Shown: positions 1 to 8,717 of the stretch, in pieces
Layout of the letters: the number at the start of each line of letters is the position of its first letter
How positions within the stretch are numbered: the first letter of the stretch is position 1
Assembly: GCA_018240065.1 (NCBI GenBank)
Contig: JAFEGH010000009.1
Span: 62,001-126,000 of the forward strand
DNA: 64,000 nt
Reading direction: 5' to 3'
Source: Verrucomicrobiota bacterium
GTDB taxonomy: Bacteria > Chlamydiota > Chlamydiia > Chlamydiales > Rhabdochlamydiaceae
Translations under genes and position numbers: made by a program
Notes under the pieces: model-generated
Told to the model about the DNA's origin: nothing
Databases searched by the model: none
Seen by the model: the letters and a program-made list of their open reading frames with translations, nothing else

Positions 1-752
1 TCTGCGTTATCTTCCGTCGCTTTGGCCAGTTCTCCGACCGAAACTCCCTTAGCAAAAGCAATTGTTTCCGCCGTTTCGGAAATATAAGAGGGTTCGTTTG
101 GTTTTCCTCGGTTGCTTTGCGGCGCCAGGTAAGGAGAATCGGTTTCGATAAAAAGCCGGTCGAGAGGAACGTACTTTGCCACCTCTCTCAAGCTCTCCGA
201 TTTTTTGAAAGTGACGATCCCGCTTAAGGAAAGGAACCATCCTCTGTCCAAAACACCTTTCGCCTCTTCAAGCGTCCCCGTGAAACAATGCAACACGGCG
301 GGCGCGCCTTGAAAGTGGCCATCGGCCATCGCAAAGAGGTCGGGGAAAGCGTCGCGGCAATGAAAGATGAGCGGTAGTTTTGTCTGCAGGGCCAAAGAAA
401 AGTAGCGGAGCAAAAACTTCTGCTGAACTTTTTTGTCGGAATGCTCGTAAAAATAATCAAGGCCGGTCTCGCCAAGCGCGACAAGTTTTTTCGACGCGGC
501 GGCGCGCTCCACGAGAGGGAAAAATTCCTCTCCCTCTTTTTCGACATCGTGCGGAGTTGTGGCAGCGGCGTTATAGACCCATGGATGGCTTTCATGTAAA
601 ACCAATCCTTCTTCCAAACTTTTTTTGCCGGTGCAGATGTTGACGATTTTGGCGACGCCGCTCTGTTTTGCTCTCTGCAGAACATCTCCTAATAAGGGAA
701 GGATCTGCTCAGATGTGAGGTGCGCGTGGGTGTCGGTATAGGTTATAGGCAT
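1..752 (-). CDS. tatD: TatD family metal-dependent DNase/hydrolase (C-terminal end outside window)
   Basis: TatD-type amidohydrolase-fold metallohydrolase, a family with 3'-5' DNase activity in the cytoplasm. The reading frame starts at ATG 752 and covers about 250 residues, so only the last few residues of a usual 255-265 residue protein are missing. Visible metal-binding motifs in order: TDTHAHL near the N-terminus (residues 6-12), GETGLDYFYE, FHCRD, VLHCFTG and ETDSPYLAP, which matches the TatD order. The start overlaps the 3' end of the upstream glycosyltransferase-like gene by 10 bases, so it is probably the last gene of that minus-strand cluster. The family call is secure; the exact substrate is not. 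Confidence 0.93.
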   Translation of the reverse strand, partial: MPITYTDTHAHLTSEQILPLLGDVLQRAKQSGVAKIVNICTGKKSLEEGLVLHESHPWVYNAAATTPHDVEKEGEEFFPLVERAAASKKLVALGETGLDYFYEHSDKKVQQKFLLRYFSLALQTKLPLIFHCRDAFPDLFAMADGHFQGAPAVLHCFTGTLEEAKGVLDRGWFLSLSGIVTFKKSESLREVAKYVPLDRLFIETDSPYLAPQSNRGKPNEPSYISETAETIAFAKGVSVGELAKATEDNA

Positions 753-1636
753 ACGGGGATCTGATAGGTTAGAGAGATGTCGATTTTGACAATCTCTTCG
801 TGTGTCAGTTTTCGGACATGGGAAAAATCACAATGGGAAAAGGATTTGGGCTTTTGTAAAATGTCTATTGTGGCAAACGGCTCGACCTCCACAAACTCGT
901 AGCCATGGACAAAATCGGTGCCGTTGAATGGCCGGGAAAACTCTTCTTCGACCCGGCTCACCCAGTCTCTATCCCGGTTATGGCTCCAGCTGACCACCTT
1001 GCGCAAAAGCTGCTCTTTGGTCCTGACCCAACTATAATGATGAATGAGAGGCTTGCCGTCGACGCCTGCAACTTTGCCCGCTTTTTTACCCACAGTCAAA
1101 TCGTGCATTCCCGCACGCTCGCGATCGTTCATTAAAATCGCGCCGTCGAGAATTTCTTTCCTTGCTAGAAGCGGCGTATCTTCCCACGTCCTCGCCTGCA
1201 GGTTGCTCTCCCTAAAATACCAGTAATTCAGCAAGCGCAGAGATGCATAATCCTGATAGGGAAATGTTTCAAGCCACTGGATAAAGCGGGGAGTGTCGAC
1301 GACCTCGTCGCAATCGAGGAATAGCGCAAACTGGATCTCTTCCTTCAGAAAAAAACGACCAATGAGGCGCGCTAAATTGTGCCAATAGACAGAGGAGTGG
1401 GAACCATAGAGCCCTTTTTCATTGAATGGGAACTCGAGGAACTGGACGTCGGGATTTTCCGCGTAGATCCTGTCGAGCGTTTCGCGATCTTCCTCTTTGC
1501 CGTCGAAGAAATGATCGCAGACGGGGATGAGAATCTGTGAAGAAAATGGCTTCACCGAATCGATAGAATGGCGGAGGAAGGGATAGTCGTTGCTGCAAAA
1601 ATTAATGATCGTGCCAAGGGACCAGCGCGAAGTCAT
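743..1636 (-). CDS. Glycosyltransferase-like protein, tandem copy 2
   Basis: Protein of 297 residues from ATG 1636 that looks like a GT-A type glycosyltransferase. Near the N-terminus it has an FCSND segment followed by VCDHFFDG. At about residue 108 it has LFLDCDEVVD, which resembles the DxD metal/nucleotide-sugar motif. It is clearly paralogous to the gene just upstream: both share the N-terminal CSND block, VCDHFFDG, LDCDE, VRTKE and EEEFSRPFNG. The two overlap by 35 bases in different frames, so they look like a tandem duplication inside one transcript. No signal peptide or membrane helix is evident, so cytoplasmic action on an envelope glycan is the likely role. Donor and acceptor cannot be read from the sequence. 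Confidence 0.85.
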   Translation of the reverse strand: MTSRWSLGTIINFCSNDYPFLRHSIDSVKPFSSQILIPVCDHFFDGKEEDRETLDRIYAENPDVQFLEFPFNEKGLYGSHSSVYWHNLARLIGRFFLKEEIQFALFLDCDEVVDTPRFIQWLETFPYQDYASLRLLNYWYFRESNLQARTWEDTPLLARKEILDGAILMNDRERAGMHDLTVGKKAGKVAGVDGKPLIHHYSWVRTKEQLLRKVVSWSHNRDRDWVSRVEEEFSRPFNGTDFVHGYEFVEVEPFATIDILQKPKSFSHCDFSHVRKLTHEEIVKIDISLTYQIPVCL

Positions 1637-2552
1637 GTTCCAACTCTTTTCGAAAAGATTCTTCTCTGTTTACCATAATCACATTGGGGAAACGATGCAA
1701 GCCCTTTAGATGCTCTTTCAAAGTGACTTTGTTTAAGACAGGAACCTCTTCTAAAAGAGGATCGAACGGAGCGTTTATCTCATTATAATGATAGCGCCTG
1801 ATGAAATCTTCGCCGTTAAAAGGACGTGAGAACTCTTCTTCAACAAGAGCTGTCCAATCGCGCTCCCAATGATGCCCCCAAGAGGAAAGCTTCTTCATCC
1901 ATTCCTCTTTTGTGCGCACGCCTGAAAAATGACGGATCATCGGCAATCCGTCCAACGCTTTGACGCTCTTCTTCTTTTCTCCTGCCAGATGCTGGAAAAG
2001 CCCGCATCGCTCATCTTCGTCCCAAAGAAAGGAAGAGTGCAGCTTCGATTTATTGACGAGCAGGCTCAAGTCGTCATAGGTGTCCGCAACGTATTTTGCT
2101 TCGCGGAAATGCCAGAGTCCCGCAAACCGGTACGCGGAATAACTGGTCATGTTGGCGCTATCCATCCAATCGAGAAATCTTTGACTATCGACGATCTCGT
2201 CGCAATCGAGAAAAAAAAGATTGTCTGTCTTCGATGAAGAATAAAGAAAGCCGAGCCACCTGCCGGTGTTATGCCATTCATGACGCCAATCGGGATGCTC
2301 AGGATAGAGCGGTGAAAAGGCACGCCAGCTCTCATTTGGATCGAAGGCGAACTCCAGGAATTTGCAGTGGGGGAAACGGCGGTACGCTTCTTCCAGAAGA
2401 GCGTAATTCTCACTTGATCCATCAAAAAAATGATCGCAGACGGTGATGAGGATCTCTTGGCAAAAAGGGGAGACTCCGTCGACGCAGCGCTTTAAAAACC
2501 GCCAGTCGTTCGAGCAGAAACTAATGACAGCAGTTATTTTGGCAGCTGCCAT
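1602..2552 (-). CDS. Glycosyltransferase-like protein, tandem copy 1
   Basis: Protein of 316 residues from ATG 2552, paralogous to the following gene. It carries ISFCSND at the N-terminus, VCDHFFDG at about residues 38-45, LFFLDCDEIVD (DxD-like) in the middle, and VRTKEEW and EEEFSRPFNGEDF towards the C-terminus. It is slightly longer than its neighbour because of extra residues after the HFFDG block. Its start lies 32 bases inside the 3' end of the preceding gene, consistent with translational coupling. The shared motifs support a common enzymatic family, probably a nucleotide-sugar-dependent transferase acting on surface glycan. The specific sugar is unknown. Confidence 0.85.
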   Translation of the reverse strand: MAAAKITAVISFCSNDWRFLKRCVDGVSPFCQEILITVCDHFFDGSSENYALLEEAYRRFPHCKFLEFAFDPNESWRAFSPLYPEHPDWRHEWHNTGRWLGFLYSSSKTDNLFFLDCDEIVDSQRFLDWMDSANMTSYSAYRFAGLWHFREAKYVADTYDDLSLLVNKSKLHSSFLWDEDERCGLFQHLAGEKKKSVKALDGLPMIRHFSGVRTKEEWMKKLSSWGHHWERDWTALVEEEFSRPFNGEDFIRRYHYNEINAPFDPLLEEVPVLNKVTLKEHLKGLHRFPNVIMVNREESFRKELEHDFALVPWHDH

Positions 2553-3147
2553 GAACCTTGTCCTTATAGCGCCGCGAGGCTTGGTAATGCTCGATCACGA
2601 CCTCCTCTTCCGAGATGAAAAGATCGTCGAAGTCAAAAATTTTGGAATATTTCAGGGGCATCGGCAAAAATCGAAGGCTGCCGCTGTCTTGCAGGACATC
2701 GCGAAGCGCCGTCTGATCCCAGAATTCATGTGCGCGCTGCCGATTCAAAATTTCCTTTTCGGCGCTTTCTTTCCATTTTTCCACCACTTCAATCCCAGCG
2801 GCAATATCGCTGACAAAGACTGTGTTAGAGACGACCCTCGACTCATGTCCCTTCGGTAAAAATTCGTTGACCCTCACCGCAAAATCGCAAGCGGCGAAGT
2901 CGGTAAAATCGGGACGTTTTCTAAAGACCGCATCCGCATCGACCCAAAGGACGGACCTCTTATGCTCCTTTAATTTTTTCAAGATGAAAGAAGGTTTGAG
3001 AGCGCAGTTCTTCTCCCAGCTCCCCGCAGAGGGGATCCCTTCGATAGCGGCGTCCACCTTCCACTCTTCGCAGGAGCGGATCAGATTCTTAACCTCTTCC
3101 TCGTAAGGAGTTCCCAGCGTGTAAAATGAGATCACAAGCGGATCCAT
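2521..3147 (-). CDS. Putative nucleotide-sugar transferase (GT-A like), tandem copy 2
   Basis: Small protein of 208 residues with PLVISFYT at the N-terminus, NCALKP near residue 48, and VLWVDADAVF, whose DxD resembles the metal-binding motif of GT-A glycosyltransferases. The C-terminal part ends in VIEHYQASRR. The first in-frame codon after the upstream stop is TTG 3150, immediately followed by ATG 3147; the ATG is chosen. It is a clear paralogue of the gene directly upstream, sharing PLVIS, NCALKP, VDADAVF and IEHYQASRR. It belongs to a block of four overlapping or abutting genes and is probably co-transcribed with them. Family-level function only; substrate unknown. Confidence 0.82.
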   Translation of the reverse strand: MDPLVISFYTLGTPYEEEVKNLIRSCEEWKVDAAIEGIPSAGSWEKNCALKPSFILKKLKEHKRSVLWVDADAVFRKRPDFTDFAACDFAVRVNEFLPKGHESRVVSNTVFVSDIAAGIEVVEKWKESAEKEILNRQRAHEFWDQTALRDVLQDSGSLRFLPMPLKYSKIFDFDDLFISEEEVVIEHYQASRRYKDKVHGSCQNNCCH

Positions 3148-3150
3148 CAA

Positions 3151-3762
3151 TTACCCCCGCCAATGCCTGAAACGGCGCGACGCCTGGTAATGCTCGATCA
3201 CGATCTCCCCCGGCTCGATCTCTCTGGCGTCGAGGTCGAAGACCTTGACATAGGAGATGGGCAAAGGAAAAATCTTCACCTGCTGTCCGCTCTCGATCAA
3301 ATCGACAAGCGAGACCTGGTCGAGGAATTGCAAATCCTCATTCCGATCGATCTTCTGCTGGCAATAGTCGCACCATCTATCGACAAATTCCAGCGCGCGC
3401 GGAGTATAATTGATAAATAGGGAACCGGAGCAGTATTTAAAACGCTTATCGTGCGAGAACCTTTTCATTTCGCGAAAGGAGATATCGTGCGCAGAAAGAA
3501 AAGAAAAGTCGGGCTGTTTTTTGAAGACGGCGTCGGCATCAACCCAAAAGACCGGGCGTTTTTTTTCCAGGAGTTTCTTCCGGATGAAGAAAGGTTTGAG
3601 CGCGCAGTTGCGCTCCCAGTTCCCGACAGACGGAACTCCTTCGATCTCGGCTTCGACTCCCATCTCATTGCACGATTCGATAAGAGAGAAGGCCTCCAAT
3701 TGATAAGGGGTATTTTCGGTGTAGTAGCTGATAACGAGCGGTTTCTGAGAGTGGTCTGACAT
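3151..3762 (-). CDS. Putative nucleotide-sugar transferase (GT-A like), tandem copy 1
   Basis: Protein of 203 residues from ATG 3762, first gene of the minus-strand glycosyltransferase-like block. The key segments are PLVISYYTENTPY, NCALKPFFI, PVFWVDADAVF (DxD) and the terminal VIEHYQASRR. A TTG codon at 3771 is an alternative start and has an AGGAG sequence a few bases upstream, so the true start may be three codons earlier. Only three bases separate its stop from the next gene's ATG. It is divergent from tolQ, and the shared intergenic region is short. There is no signal peptide, so it is probably cytosolic. The duplication of this gene and of its different neighbours suggests expansion of a glycan-decorating locus. 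Confidence 0.82.
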   Translation of the reverse strand: MSDHSQKPLVISYYTENTPYQLEAFSLIESCNEMGVEAEIEGVPSVGNWERNCALKPFFIRKKLLEKKRPVFWVDADAVFKKQPDFSFLSAHDISFREMKRFSHDKRFKYCSGSLFINYTPRALEFVDRWCDYCQQKIDRNEDLQFLDQVSLVDLIESGQQVKIFPLPISYVKVFDLDAREIEPGEIVIEHYQASRRFRHWRG

Positions 3763-3764
3763 CC

Positions 3765-3793
3765 TTGACAAATAGCTCCTTTTCGAGTATTTC
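3765..3793 (+). promoter_or_regulatory. Possible promoter of the tol operon
   Basis: A perfect TTGACA hexamer at 3765-3770 is followed 17 bases later by TATTTC at 3788-3793, a weak -10. It lies 45-70 bases upstream of the tolQ ATG and overlaps the start of the divergent gene. The perfect -35 is the main support. Confidence 0.35.
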
Positions 3794-3837
3794 TATAGGT
3801 ACATTCCCTATTTCAATCACTGCTAGAGATATCAAGC

Positions 3838-4599
3838 ATGAGCATCTACCTCCCCCTGGCCAATATGGGCGCATTCGTGACGGCCTATGCCCAATCCGAT
3901 CTACTTGGTAAGTTAATTATCCTAGGACTTATTTCTTTGTCTATCATTAGCTGGGTCGTCCTCATTCAAAAAACATGGATGACGCGCCAGGTCGAGCAAA
4001 TCTCCCAGGCATTCCACAAAGCATTTCTTCTGAACAAAGAACGCCTGCTGCACCTGGAACTCGACGAGCTTCCCAAGCCAAAGAACAGGATGATCCCTCA
4101 CCCGTACGCCGAGATCTTCCGCGATCTGAAGACTAAAACAGTCGAGATCCTTAATAAAAACCTTTATTTTTCCGCGCAGCAGGGCGGAAAAGAACAAGGA
4201 CAGGTCTACCTTTCTCCGACCGACCTTGAGATCGTCGAGTCCTTTGTCCTGACGACTGTCTCCGCCCAGACCAAAAGGTTGGAAAAAAATCTCTTCATCC
4301 TATCGACGATCATCACCCTCGGCCCTTTTTTGGGACTGCTCGGGACAGTGTGGGGAATCCTGATTACATTCTCAGAGCTTGGCAGCGGGGGAACCGCCGG
4401 CTCCAACATGGCAGTGCTTGGCGGACTTTCGACTGCGCTTGCGACCACCGTGCTGGGCCTGATCATCGCCATCCCCGCCCTGGTCTCCTATAATTACTTA
4501 AAAAACTCTGTCAGAAACTATTCGTCGGACATGGAAGAGTTCCTCTACCAGCTCCTCTCTTCCGTCGAACTGCAGTACCGCAAAGCGGATGTGAGCTAA
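3838..4599 (+). CDS. tolQ: TolQ/ExbB-type proton channel subunit
   Basis: Inner-membrane subunit of the proton-driven Tol-Pal motor, 253 residues. Three hydrophobic segments fit the MotA/TolQ/ExbB family: about residues 22-44, 150-176 (TLGPFLGLLGTVWGI, the conserved family signature) and 196-220 (GLSTALATTVLGLI). The long cytoplasmic loop between the first and second helices is typical. It is the first gene of a tight plus-strand series with tolR three bases downstream, then tolA-, tolB- and pal-like genes. That order identifies the Tol system rather than a TonB-ExbBD iron system, although chlamydial genomes often label it exbB. It probably energises outer-membrane constriction at division. 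Confidence 0.95.
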   Translation: MSIYLPLANMGAFVTAYAQSDLLGKLIILGLISLSIISWVVLIQKTWMTRQVEQISQAFHKAFLLNKERLLHLELDELPKPKNRMIPHPYAEIFRDLKTKTVEILNKNLYFSAQQGGKEQGQVYLSPTDLEIVESFVLTTVSAQTKRLEKNLFILSTIITLGPFLGLLGTVWGILITFSELGSGGTAGSNMAVLGGLSTALATTVLGLIIAIPALVSYNYLKNSVRNYSSDMEEFLYQLLSSVELQYRKADVS

Positions 4600-4602
4600 C
4601 TC

Positions 4603-5034
4603 ATGATGCGCAGGAATAGGATGTCCGCCCTTAAAGGAGACTCCTCGGAAGAAACTCACATCAACCTCACTCCGCTCATCGACGTCGTCTTCGTCGTGCT
4701 GATCATGTTCATCATCATCGCGCCAATGCTGGAACTCGACCGGGTTCAACTCGCCTCTTCCGCGCAGCGCGACACCAAGGAAATGGCCATCGTCCAGGAA
4801 AACAGCCCGGTGGCAATCCATGTCCATGAAGACAACTCGATCTGGCTCAATAACAGGATCGTTTCCGAAAAGGAGCTCATCCTGATGCTGAAGGAAGCCA
4901 AAAGGCTGTATCCCCAAAAAGTCCCCCAGCTTTTTCACGACAAAAAAGCTCAATTCGGCACCTATCAAACTGTAAAAAACGCAGTGGAGACCGCTGGCTT
5001 TGAACAGCTCGACGTGATCCTCCAACCGGGGTGA
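4603..5034 (+). CDS. tolR: TolR/ExbD-type membrane protein
   Basis: Protein of 143 residues with the ExbD/TolR layout: short cytoplasmic N-terminus, one transmembrane helix at about residues 24-45, and a periplasmic C-terminal domain. The helix contains LTPLIDVVFVVLIMF, including the conserved Asp that takes part in proton movement with TolQ. The gene starts three bases after the tolQ stop and ends four bases before the tolA-like ATG, so the three are co-transcribed. It acts with TolQ as the motor that drives TolA. Confidence 0.95.
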   Translation: MMRRNRMSALKGDSSEETHINLTPLIDVVFVVLIMFIIIAPMLELDRVQLASSAQRDTKEMAIVQENSPVAIHVHEDNSIWLNNRIVSEKELILMLKEAKRLYPQKVPQLFHDKKAQFGTYQTVKNAVETAGFEQLDVILQPG

Positions 5035-5038
5035 GACA

Positions 5039-5959
5039 ATGCTAAGCGCCCTTCTAGTCAAGTTCCGACGCGATCCGCTTCAAGGCACTATCATCCTGTC
5101 TGTCCTCCTCGTGCATTTACTGTTTCTGCTCATCATCCTTGTCGCGCCCACATTCATCCATCGCAAAAAAGAACACAAGCCCTTGATCGTCAAAACGATT
5201 GTCCCCAAATCGGTCTCCAAGACGATAGCGCTGGAAAAAAATAAACCCCGCGCAGCCCCCGCCTCGACGCCGAAAGCTGCGGCTCCAAAACCCGCCGCCC
5301 CGCAAACGCCTCCCCAGACTAAAAAACAGGAATCCCCCCATCCTGAAGTGAAAAAGAAGGAATCCCCAAAGGCCCAAACAAAAAAAGAACCCGCCCCTGC
5401 GCCGGCCATCGTCAAAAAACCTGCCGCAAAACCGACTCCTGCGGTGAAAAAAGAACCTGCCATCGCCGACAAGACCTTAAGTCCTTCCAAACAACCCGCT
5501 AAAAAAAATCCACCTCCTCAAAATCGGGCGAAAATTTCCGATTCGCTACTCCAGGAGCTCGAAGAAAGCATTGCCAAAATTGAAACCAAGAGCGATAAAT
5601 CAGCTGTGGGCAAAAAAGCGTCTGCTCCATTGAAGGCAATTGCGCCGATCGCGCTGCAGATCGATTCGGTATCGGGAGGCGATAACAGTTCGGACGATGG
5701 CGAGAGCGATTACGCCGATCTATTAGTCGGCCACCTGCACCGATCGTTAAGCCTTCCTGAATACGGCGAAGTGAAAATTCAATTGAGCTTGCGCCAAGAT
5801 GGCTCAGTCGCTAAAGTTATTGTCCTTAAAACACAAAGTGAGAAGAACAGACAATATCTGGAGAGCAATCTCCTGCGTCTGAAATTTCCGCGTTTCGAGG
5901 GCGTATACTCGAATAAAAAAGAACATACATTTGTCCTTACATTCTGTAACGAGCTTTGA
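5039..5959 (+). CDS. tolA: TolA-like energy-transducing envelope protein
   Basis: Protein of 306 residues with TolA/TonB architecture. A short cytoplasmic N-terminus leads into one membrane helix at about residues 18-38. A long Ala/Pro/Lys-rich stretch follows, roughly residues 65-165, expected to span the periplasm. A small C-terminal domain of about 90 residues (GEVKIQLSLRQDGSVAKVIV and following) has the TonB-C/TolA-III pattern. The middle region is low complexity, so homology there is not informative; the call rests on the layout and its place between tolR and tolB. It should link the TolQR motor to TolB-Pal at the outer membrane. Confidence 0.85.
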   Translation: MLSALLVKFRRDPLQGTIILSVLLVHLLFLLIILVAPTFIHRKKEHKPLIVKTIVPKSVSKTIALEKNKPRAAPASTPKAAAPKPAAPQTPPQTKKQESPHPEVKKKESPKAQTKKEPAPAPAIVKKPAAKPTPAVKKEPAIADKTLSPSKQPAKKNPPPQNRAKISDSLLQELEESIAKIETKSDKSAVGKKASAPLKAIAPIALQIDSVSGGDNSSDDGESDYADLLVGHLHRSLSLPEYGEVKIQLSLRQDGSVAKVIVLKTQSEKNRQYLESNLLRLKFPRFEGVYSNKKEHTFVLTFCNEL

Positions 5960-5971
5960 GAGAAGGTCCCT

Positions 5972-7345
5972 ATGAATAAGAGATGGCTATTAGTGTTGCT
6001 GGCCTCCGTCGCTCCGCTTGCCGCCTATACCGCGGAAGCAGATCAAAGCCAGGAAATCCGCGTCCACCTGTCGACCTCCAGTCCTCTGCAGCCCGCCTAC
6101 ATCGGCAAGATCCAGTCAGCAGCCGCTGCCTTCGACTCCTCCTATCTCACCCAGCTGGAATCTGTGCTCGCCTACGACCTCAATTATAACGGATCGACAA
6201 AAGTCTCCGCCCGCAGCCCCGATAAGGAACAGATCCTCTCCTCCAAGGACAACGCGATCGCCTTCAATCCCTCTTCCTGGAAAAATTTCGGCATCAGCTA
6301 CGCAGTCCGTCTGCAGCTCAACGGAAAATTGCTGAGCGCCTCCGCTTTCAACGCCCAAAACGGCTCTCTCAAAAGCTTTCCGGAGATTGCGCTGACCGGA
6401 GATTTAAACCATGACCGCCGTCAGATCCATAAACTCGCCGACGGCATCCATAAGGCATTTTTTAATAAGGACGGCGTGGCAAACTCCCGCCTTCTCTTTT
6501 CCTATCAGGTTAAAAACCCAAGACAGGACGGAGCGGAATGGCTTTCCGAAATCTGGGAGTGCGATTGGGACGGCGCGAATGCCCGGCAGCTCACGCATGA
6601 CGGCAGCTACAGCGTCTCCCCCGTCATCGTTCCGCACAGCGCTAAATTCAATAATGACCGTTTTCTGTATGTCTCCTATAAGATGGGCCAGCCGAAGATC
6701 TATATCGGGTCCCTAAAAGGCGGAGAAGGAAAAAGATTGATCGACTTGCGGGGCAACCAACTGCTTCCCACCATTTCTCCCCAGCGCGACAAAGTCGCGT
6801 TCATCTGCGATGCCGGCGGCCGCACCGACCTGTTCATGCAGCCTTTCAATCCAGAAACCGGCGACGTGGGCAAGCCTGTTCAACTTTATTCCTACCCCCG
6901 CTCGACCCAAGCCTCGCCGACATTCAGCCCCGACGGTTCAAAAATCGCCTTTGTCTCCGACAAAGACGGCGGCATGCGGATCTATATCATCCCCGCCGTC
7001 TCTTCGGACAAACGCTCAAACGCCCTCATGATCAGTAAGCAGAACCGGGAAAATTCCTGTCCCTGCTGGTCGCCTGATGGAACAAAATTAGCCTATAGTG
7101 CTAAAACAAATGGAATAAGGCAAATATGGATTTACGACTTCGCCGCCGGGGAAGAAATGCAGCTCACTACAGGTCCTGGTAATAAGGAGAATCCTTATTG
7201 GGCCCCCGACAGCAAGCATATTGTATTTAATTCGACCGACAACTCGAGCTCTGAACTCTACATCGTAAATCTGAATCAGCCTGAGGCGATCAAAATCAGC
7301 AGGGGTCCCGGAAAAAAACATTATCCGACTTGGGGTGCCCGCTAA
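5972..7345 (+). CDS. tolB: TolB periplasmic beta-propeller protein
   Basis: Protein of 457 residues with a clear signal peptide (MNKRWLLVLLASVAPLAAYTAEA, hydrophobic core about residues 5-18), so it is exported to the periplasm. The N-terminal half is an alpha/beta domain; the C-terminal half has repeated WD40-like beta-propeller blades, recognisable by SPQRDKVAFI, FSPDGSKIAFVSDKDG, WSPDGTKLAYSAKTNG and WAPDSKHIVFNSTDN. It starts 12 bases after the tolA-like stop and is followed by pal. TolB binds Pal and helps regulate outer-membrane attachment. Length and blade pattern match the family. Confidence 0.95.
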   Translation: MNKRWLLVLLASVAPLAAYTAEADQSQEIRVHLSTSSPLQPAYIGKIQSAAAAFDSSYLTQLESVLAYDLNYNGSTKVSARSPDKEQILSSKDNAIAFNPSSWKNFGISYAVRLQLNGKLLSASAFNAQNGSLKSFPEIALTGDLNHDRRQIHKLADGIHKAFFNKDGVANSRLLFSYQVKNPRQDGAEWLSEIWECDWDGANARQLTHDGSYSVSPVIVPHSAKFNNDRFLYVSYKMGQPKIYIGSLKGGEGKRLIDLRGNQLLPTISPQRDKVAFICDAGGRTDLFMQPFNPETGDVGKPVQLYSYPRSTQASPTFSPDGSKIAFVSDKDGGMRIYIIPAVSSDKRSNALMISKQNRENSCPCWSPDGTKLAYSAKTNGIRQIWIYDFAAGEEMQLTTGPGNKENPYWAPDSKHIVFNSTDNSSSELYIVNLNQPEAIKISRGPGKKHYPTWGAR

Positions 7346-7373
7346 GTATCTATAAAAGGAGAGGAACCAAAAC

Positions 7374-8045
7374 ATGAAACAGACTCGTATAGTTATCACT
7401 TTGTTATGCGCAATGGCATGCACCCTCGTCACAGGATGCAGAAGCGGCAATGGCAGCGTATGGGACGACAACAAGACAGCAGGAAATTACAAAGGCGGCC
7501 CTCGCTCCCTATGGGGAAGCGATGAGAGCGCAAATGAAGATTTCTTCGGACCCAGCGACGAAGACTTCATCGGCCTGAAGGATGAAGACCTCCGCACACA
7601 ATTTGCGGACGGCGCGATCCCGCAGCCTAAGCATTCACCTGGCGAAATGGGCAGCGGCATTCCAGGCATCGAAGCATTCCATTCTCCCACTGGAGCTGAA
7701 GCGGCTGTATTCAAAAACGTCTACTTCAATACAGACGACCACATTCTGCGCGGCAAAGAATATACTGCCGTCGTCGAAAGGATCTCCGATTACCTGAAGT
7801 CCCATCCAGATATTTATATCTTTGTTTCCGGACACTGCGATGAGCGCGGACCAGAGGCATACAACTTATCGCTGGGAGCAAGACGCGCCAACTACATCCG
7901 CTCGCTGCTCGTACAAAAGGGCGTCGATCCGGAAAGAATCCACACGGTATCCTACGGCAAAGAACGTCCTGCTGACCTCGGCCATACAGCTGACGCATGG
8001 ACGAAAAACCGTCGCAGCGAATTCCGAATTTATCAGAAATCTTAA
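7374..8045 (+). CDS. pal: Pal peptidoglycan-associated outer-membrane lipoprotein
   Basis: Protein of 223 residues with a lipoprotein signal: a hydrophobic leader ending in the lipobox LVTGC, with the modified cysteine at about residue 22. The C-terminal 110 residues form an OmpA/Pal peptidoglycan-binding domain; visible hallmarks are VYFNTDDHIL, VSGHCDERGPEAYNLSLGARRA and KNRRSEFRIY. The linker between them is rich in Asp/Glu/Gly. Its place directly after tolB completes the Tol-Pal set. It anchors the outer membrane to peptidoglycan or, in chlamydiae with little peptidoglycan, to the division-site ring. Confidence 0.95.
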   Translation: MKQTRIVITLLCAMACTLVTGCRSGNGSVWDDNKTAGNYKGGPRSLWGSDESANEDFFGPSDEDFIGLKDEDLRTQFADGAIPQPKHSPGEMGSGIPGIEAFHSPTGAEAAVFKNVYFNTDDHILRGKEYTAVVERISDYLKSHPDIYIFVSGHCDERGPEAYNLSLGARRANYIRSLLVQKGVDPERIHTVSYGKERPADLGHTADAWTKNRRSEFRIYQKS

Positions 8046-8063
8046 AACGAACGGACTTGATCG

Positions 8064-8717
8064 ATGCGGCAGTTTATCTATCTTCTGACGGCTCTCTACT
8101 TCGCGCTTCCCCTGCACGCCAGACCAAACTCGGGATTTTACACGAATCCCGAGGTGGATGAACTCCGCGTCGAACTTGACGATCTTAAACACGCCCTTAA
8201 AACAACCCAAGTCGAACTTAACCTTCTCGACGAAAGGCTTAAGAAACAGGACAACGCGCTGACAAGCGTCAAAGGCCAAACCCAGGGCAGGGAAGCAAGT
8301 TCGCTAAGCCTGCTCTCGGCACAGGTCTCTGCGTTGGAAAAAAAAGTTTCCGGGCTGGAGAAAACGTTAGATAAAGCCTCTAACGATTTAAGGACCCTGA
8401 GCGCCTCCGTTTCCCAATCGCTGACCAAAATCCAAAACCTTGAGCTCGATCTTTCCTCTCACGATAAAAGGCTTGAGGAAGTGAGCAAACTCAAAGGGAC
8501 CCTCACCTCGATTTCCAAGGCGATCAGCCAGCGCCCCTCCGTTGACGCGCCTTCATCCGGCTCTACAAAAGCCTATCGCGTCAAAGCGGGCGACTCTCTT
8601 GAAAAGATCGCGCGGATCAACCGCGTCTCCGTCGATTCCATTCGAAAGATCAACAACCTTTCCACTGACAAAATCGTCGTTGGGCAAGAGCTGAGGCTTC
8701 CTGATGACGCATCCTGA
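8064..8717 (+). CDS. Exported coiled-coil protein with C-terminal LysM domain
   Basis: Protein of 217 residues. It has a signal peptide (MRQFIYLLTALYFALPLHA), then a long heptad-rich coiled coil at about residues 35-145, then a LysM domain at about residues 168-213 (YRVKAGDSLEKIARINRVS to VGQELRLP). LysM domains bind glycan strands of peptidoglycan. The gene follows pal by 18 bases and its 3' end overlaps murI by 14 bases. In position it resembles CpoB/YbgF of the Tol systems, and the coiled coil would fit that, but the C-terminus is LysM rather than TPR, so the name is not assigned. It is likely a periplasmic factor tying Tol-Pal to cell-wall synthesis. Confidence 0.88.
   Translation: MRQFIYLLTALYFALPLHARPNSGFYTNPEVDELRVELDDLKHALKTTQVELNLLDERLKKQDNALTSVKGQTQGREASSLSLLSAQVSALEKKVSGLEKTLDKASNDLRTLSASVSQSLTKIQNLELDLSSHDKRLEEVSKLKGTLTSISKAISQRPSVDAPSSGSTKAYRVKAGDSLEKIARINRVSVDSIRKINNLSTDKIVVGQELRLPDDAS

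Noticed and set aside
224..685. 153-codon minus-strand frame inside tatD
   Set aside because: A different frame of the same strand holds all TatD motifs; this one is Ser/Arg-rich shadow.
5080..5490. Antisense frame in the Ala/Pro/Lys-rich part of tolA
   Set aside because: Low-complexity coding creates open antisense frames; no independent evidence of a gene.
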